NCBI GenBank assembly: GCA_035503975.1
Contig: DATJST010000055.1
Span: forward strand, 1-14,614
DNA: 14,614 nt
Origin: DATJMJ01 sp035503975
GTDB lineage: Bacteria; Actinomycetota; Acidimicrobiia; Acidimicrobiales; Palsa-688
Direction of reading: 5' to 3'
Part shown: positions 14,442 through 14,614 of the stretch, in pieces
Layout of the letters: every line of letters starts with the position of its first letter
Position numbering within the stretch: the first letter of the stretch is position 1
Made by a program: the position numbers and the translations under genes
Notes under the pieces: generated by a model
Databases searched by the model: none
Seen by the model: the letters and a program-made list of their open reading frames with translations, nothing else
What the model was told of the DNA's origin: nothing

Positions 14442-14614
14442 TTAGGGCGCAAGGGTCTTGAGGGCGCCACCTTCACGCAAGAACACGGGGATCCGTTCGA
14501 GCGGCGCCTCGACCGTGACCCAGCCTTTGCCTTCGGCTCGCCCTCCGGTCCAAGCGTCCAGCCAGGATGCCCCTGTTGGCAGGTAGAGGTCCCGTGCCCT
14601 CGCCCCATGAGTGA
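14442..14614 (-). CDS. glycoside hydrolase family 31-like enzyme, C-terminal fragment
   Basis: Only about 57 codons are present; the gene continues past the right edge of the window, where its 5' part lies. The fragment reads RDLYLPTGASWLDAWTG, then WVTVEAPLERIPVFLREGG and ends KTLAP before the TAA at 14444-14442. This is the beta-sandwich end of GH31 alpha-glucosidases and alpha-xylosidases, where YLP-G-W-D-WTG and APL-RIPVF-R-G are conserved. The catalytic residues are outside the window, so substrate cannot be judged. The 193 bases between this stop and the aminotransferase start hold no gene; they contain a short imperfect duplication around CGACAGGCCTCGACAGGGCC. Confidence 0.8.
   Translation of the reverse strand, partial: THGARARDLYLPTGASWLDAWTGGRAEGKGWVTVEAPLERIPVFLREGGALKTLAP

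Overview
The window comes from a GC-rich bacterial chromosome, very probably an actinomycete in the broad sense. The evidence is the gene order clpC - lipoprotein - radA - disA - carD - ispD - ispF - rlmB, the 159-residue CarD with Trp85, and several small protein families typical of Actinobacteria. A deep-branching class such as Acidimicrobiia is possible, but I cannot place it more precisely by eye. No rRNA, tRNA, CRISPR array, transposon or phage gene was seen.

Left part (1-7093, all + strand) is a housekeeping block. It holds the 3' end of clpC (protease unfoldase), a putative lipoprotein with a C-terminal membrane anchor, radA (recombination branch migration), disA (c-di-AMP synthesis and DNA scanning), carD (RNA polymerase-binding regulator), then a tight run of ispD, ispF (MEP isoprenoid pathway) and rlmB (23S rRNA methylation). 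The last three are joined by 4-base ATGA and GTGA overlaps. radA ends in three 18-base repeats, each carrying a perfect Shine-Dalgarno core. A large imperfect hairpin at 7112-7167 separates this block from the opposing genes.

Middle part (7248-10209, all - strand) holds three membrane-protein genes: a 54-residue hydrophobic protein, a DUF4234-like protein, and a large DUF2142-like polytopic protein. The spaces between them contain hairpins and no convincing genes.

Right part (10357-14248) looks like a persulfide/sulfur-stress locus. A small Cys-rich zinc-ribbon-like protein (- strand) and a CoA-disulfide-reductase/rhodanese fusion (+ strand) are divergently transcribed. A CsoR-family repressor lacking the copper-ligand histidine (- strand) overlaps the reductase tail to tail. 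A cysteine-desulfurase-like class V aminotransferase lies directly upstream of the repressor on the same strand. Four palindromes of the form (A/T)TACCC-N4-GGGTA(T/A), two perfect and two variant, lie in front of the zinc-ribbon gene, the reductase and the repressor. At both divergent promoters the palindrome covers the -10 element in the same register (-35, 17 bases, TACCCY). The zinc-ribbon transcript is predicted to be leaderless. The simplest model is autoregulation plus control of both divergent genes by a persulfide-sensing (CstR-like) repressor.

The right edge (14442-14614, - strand) is the C-terminal end of a glycoside hydrolase family 31-like enzyme.
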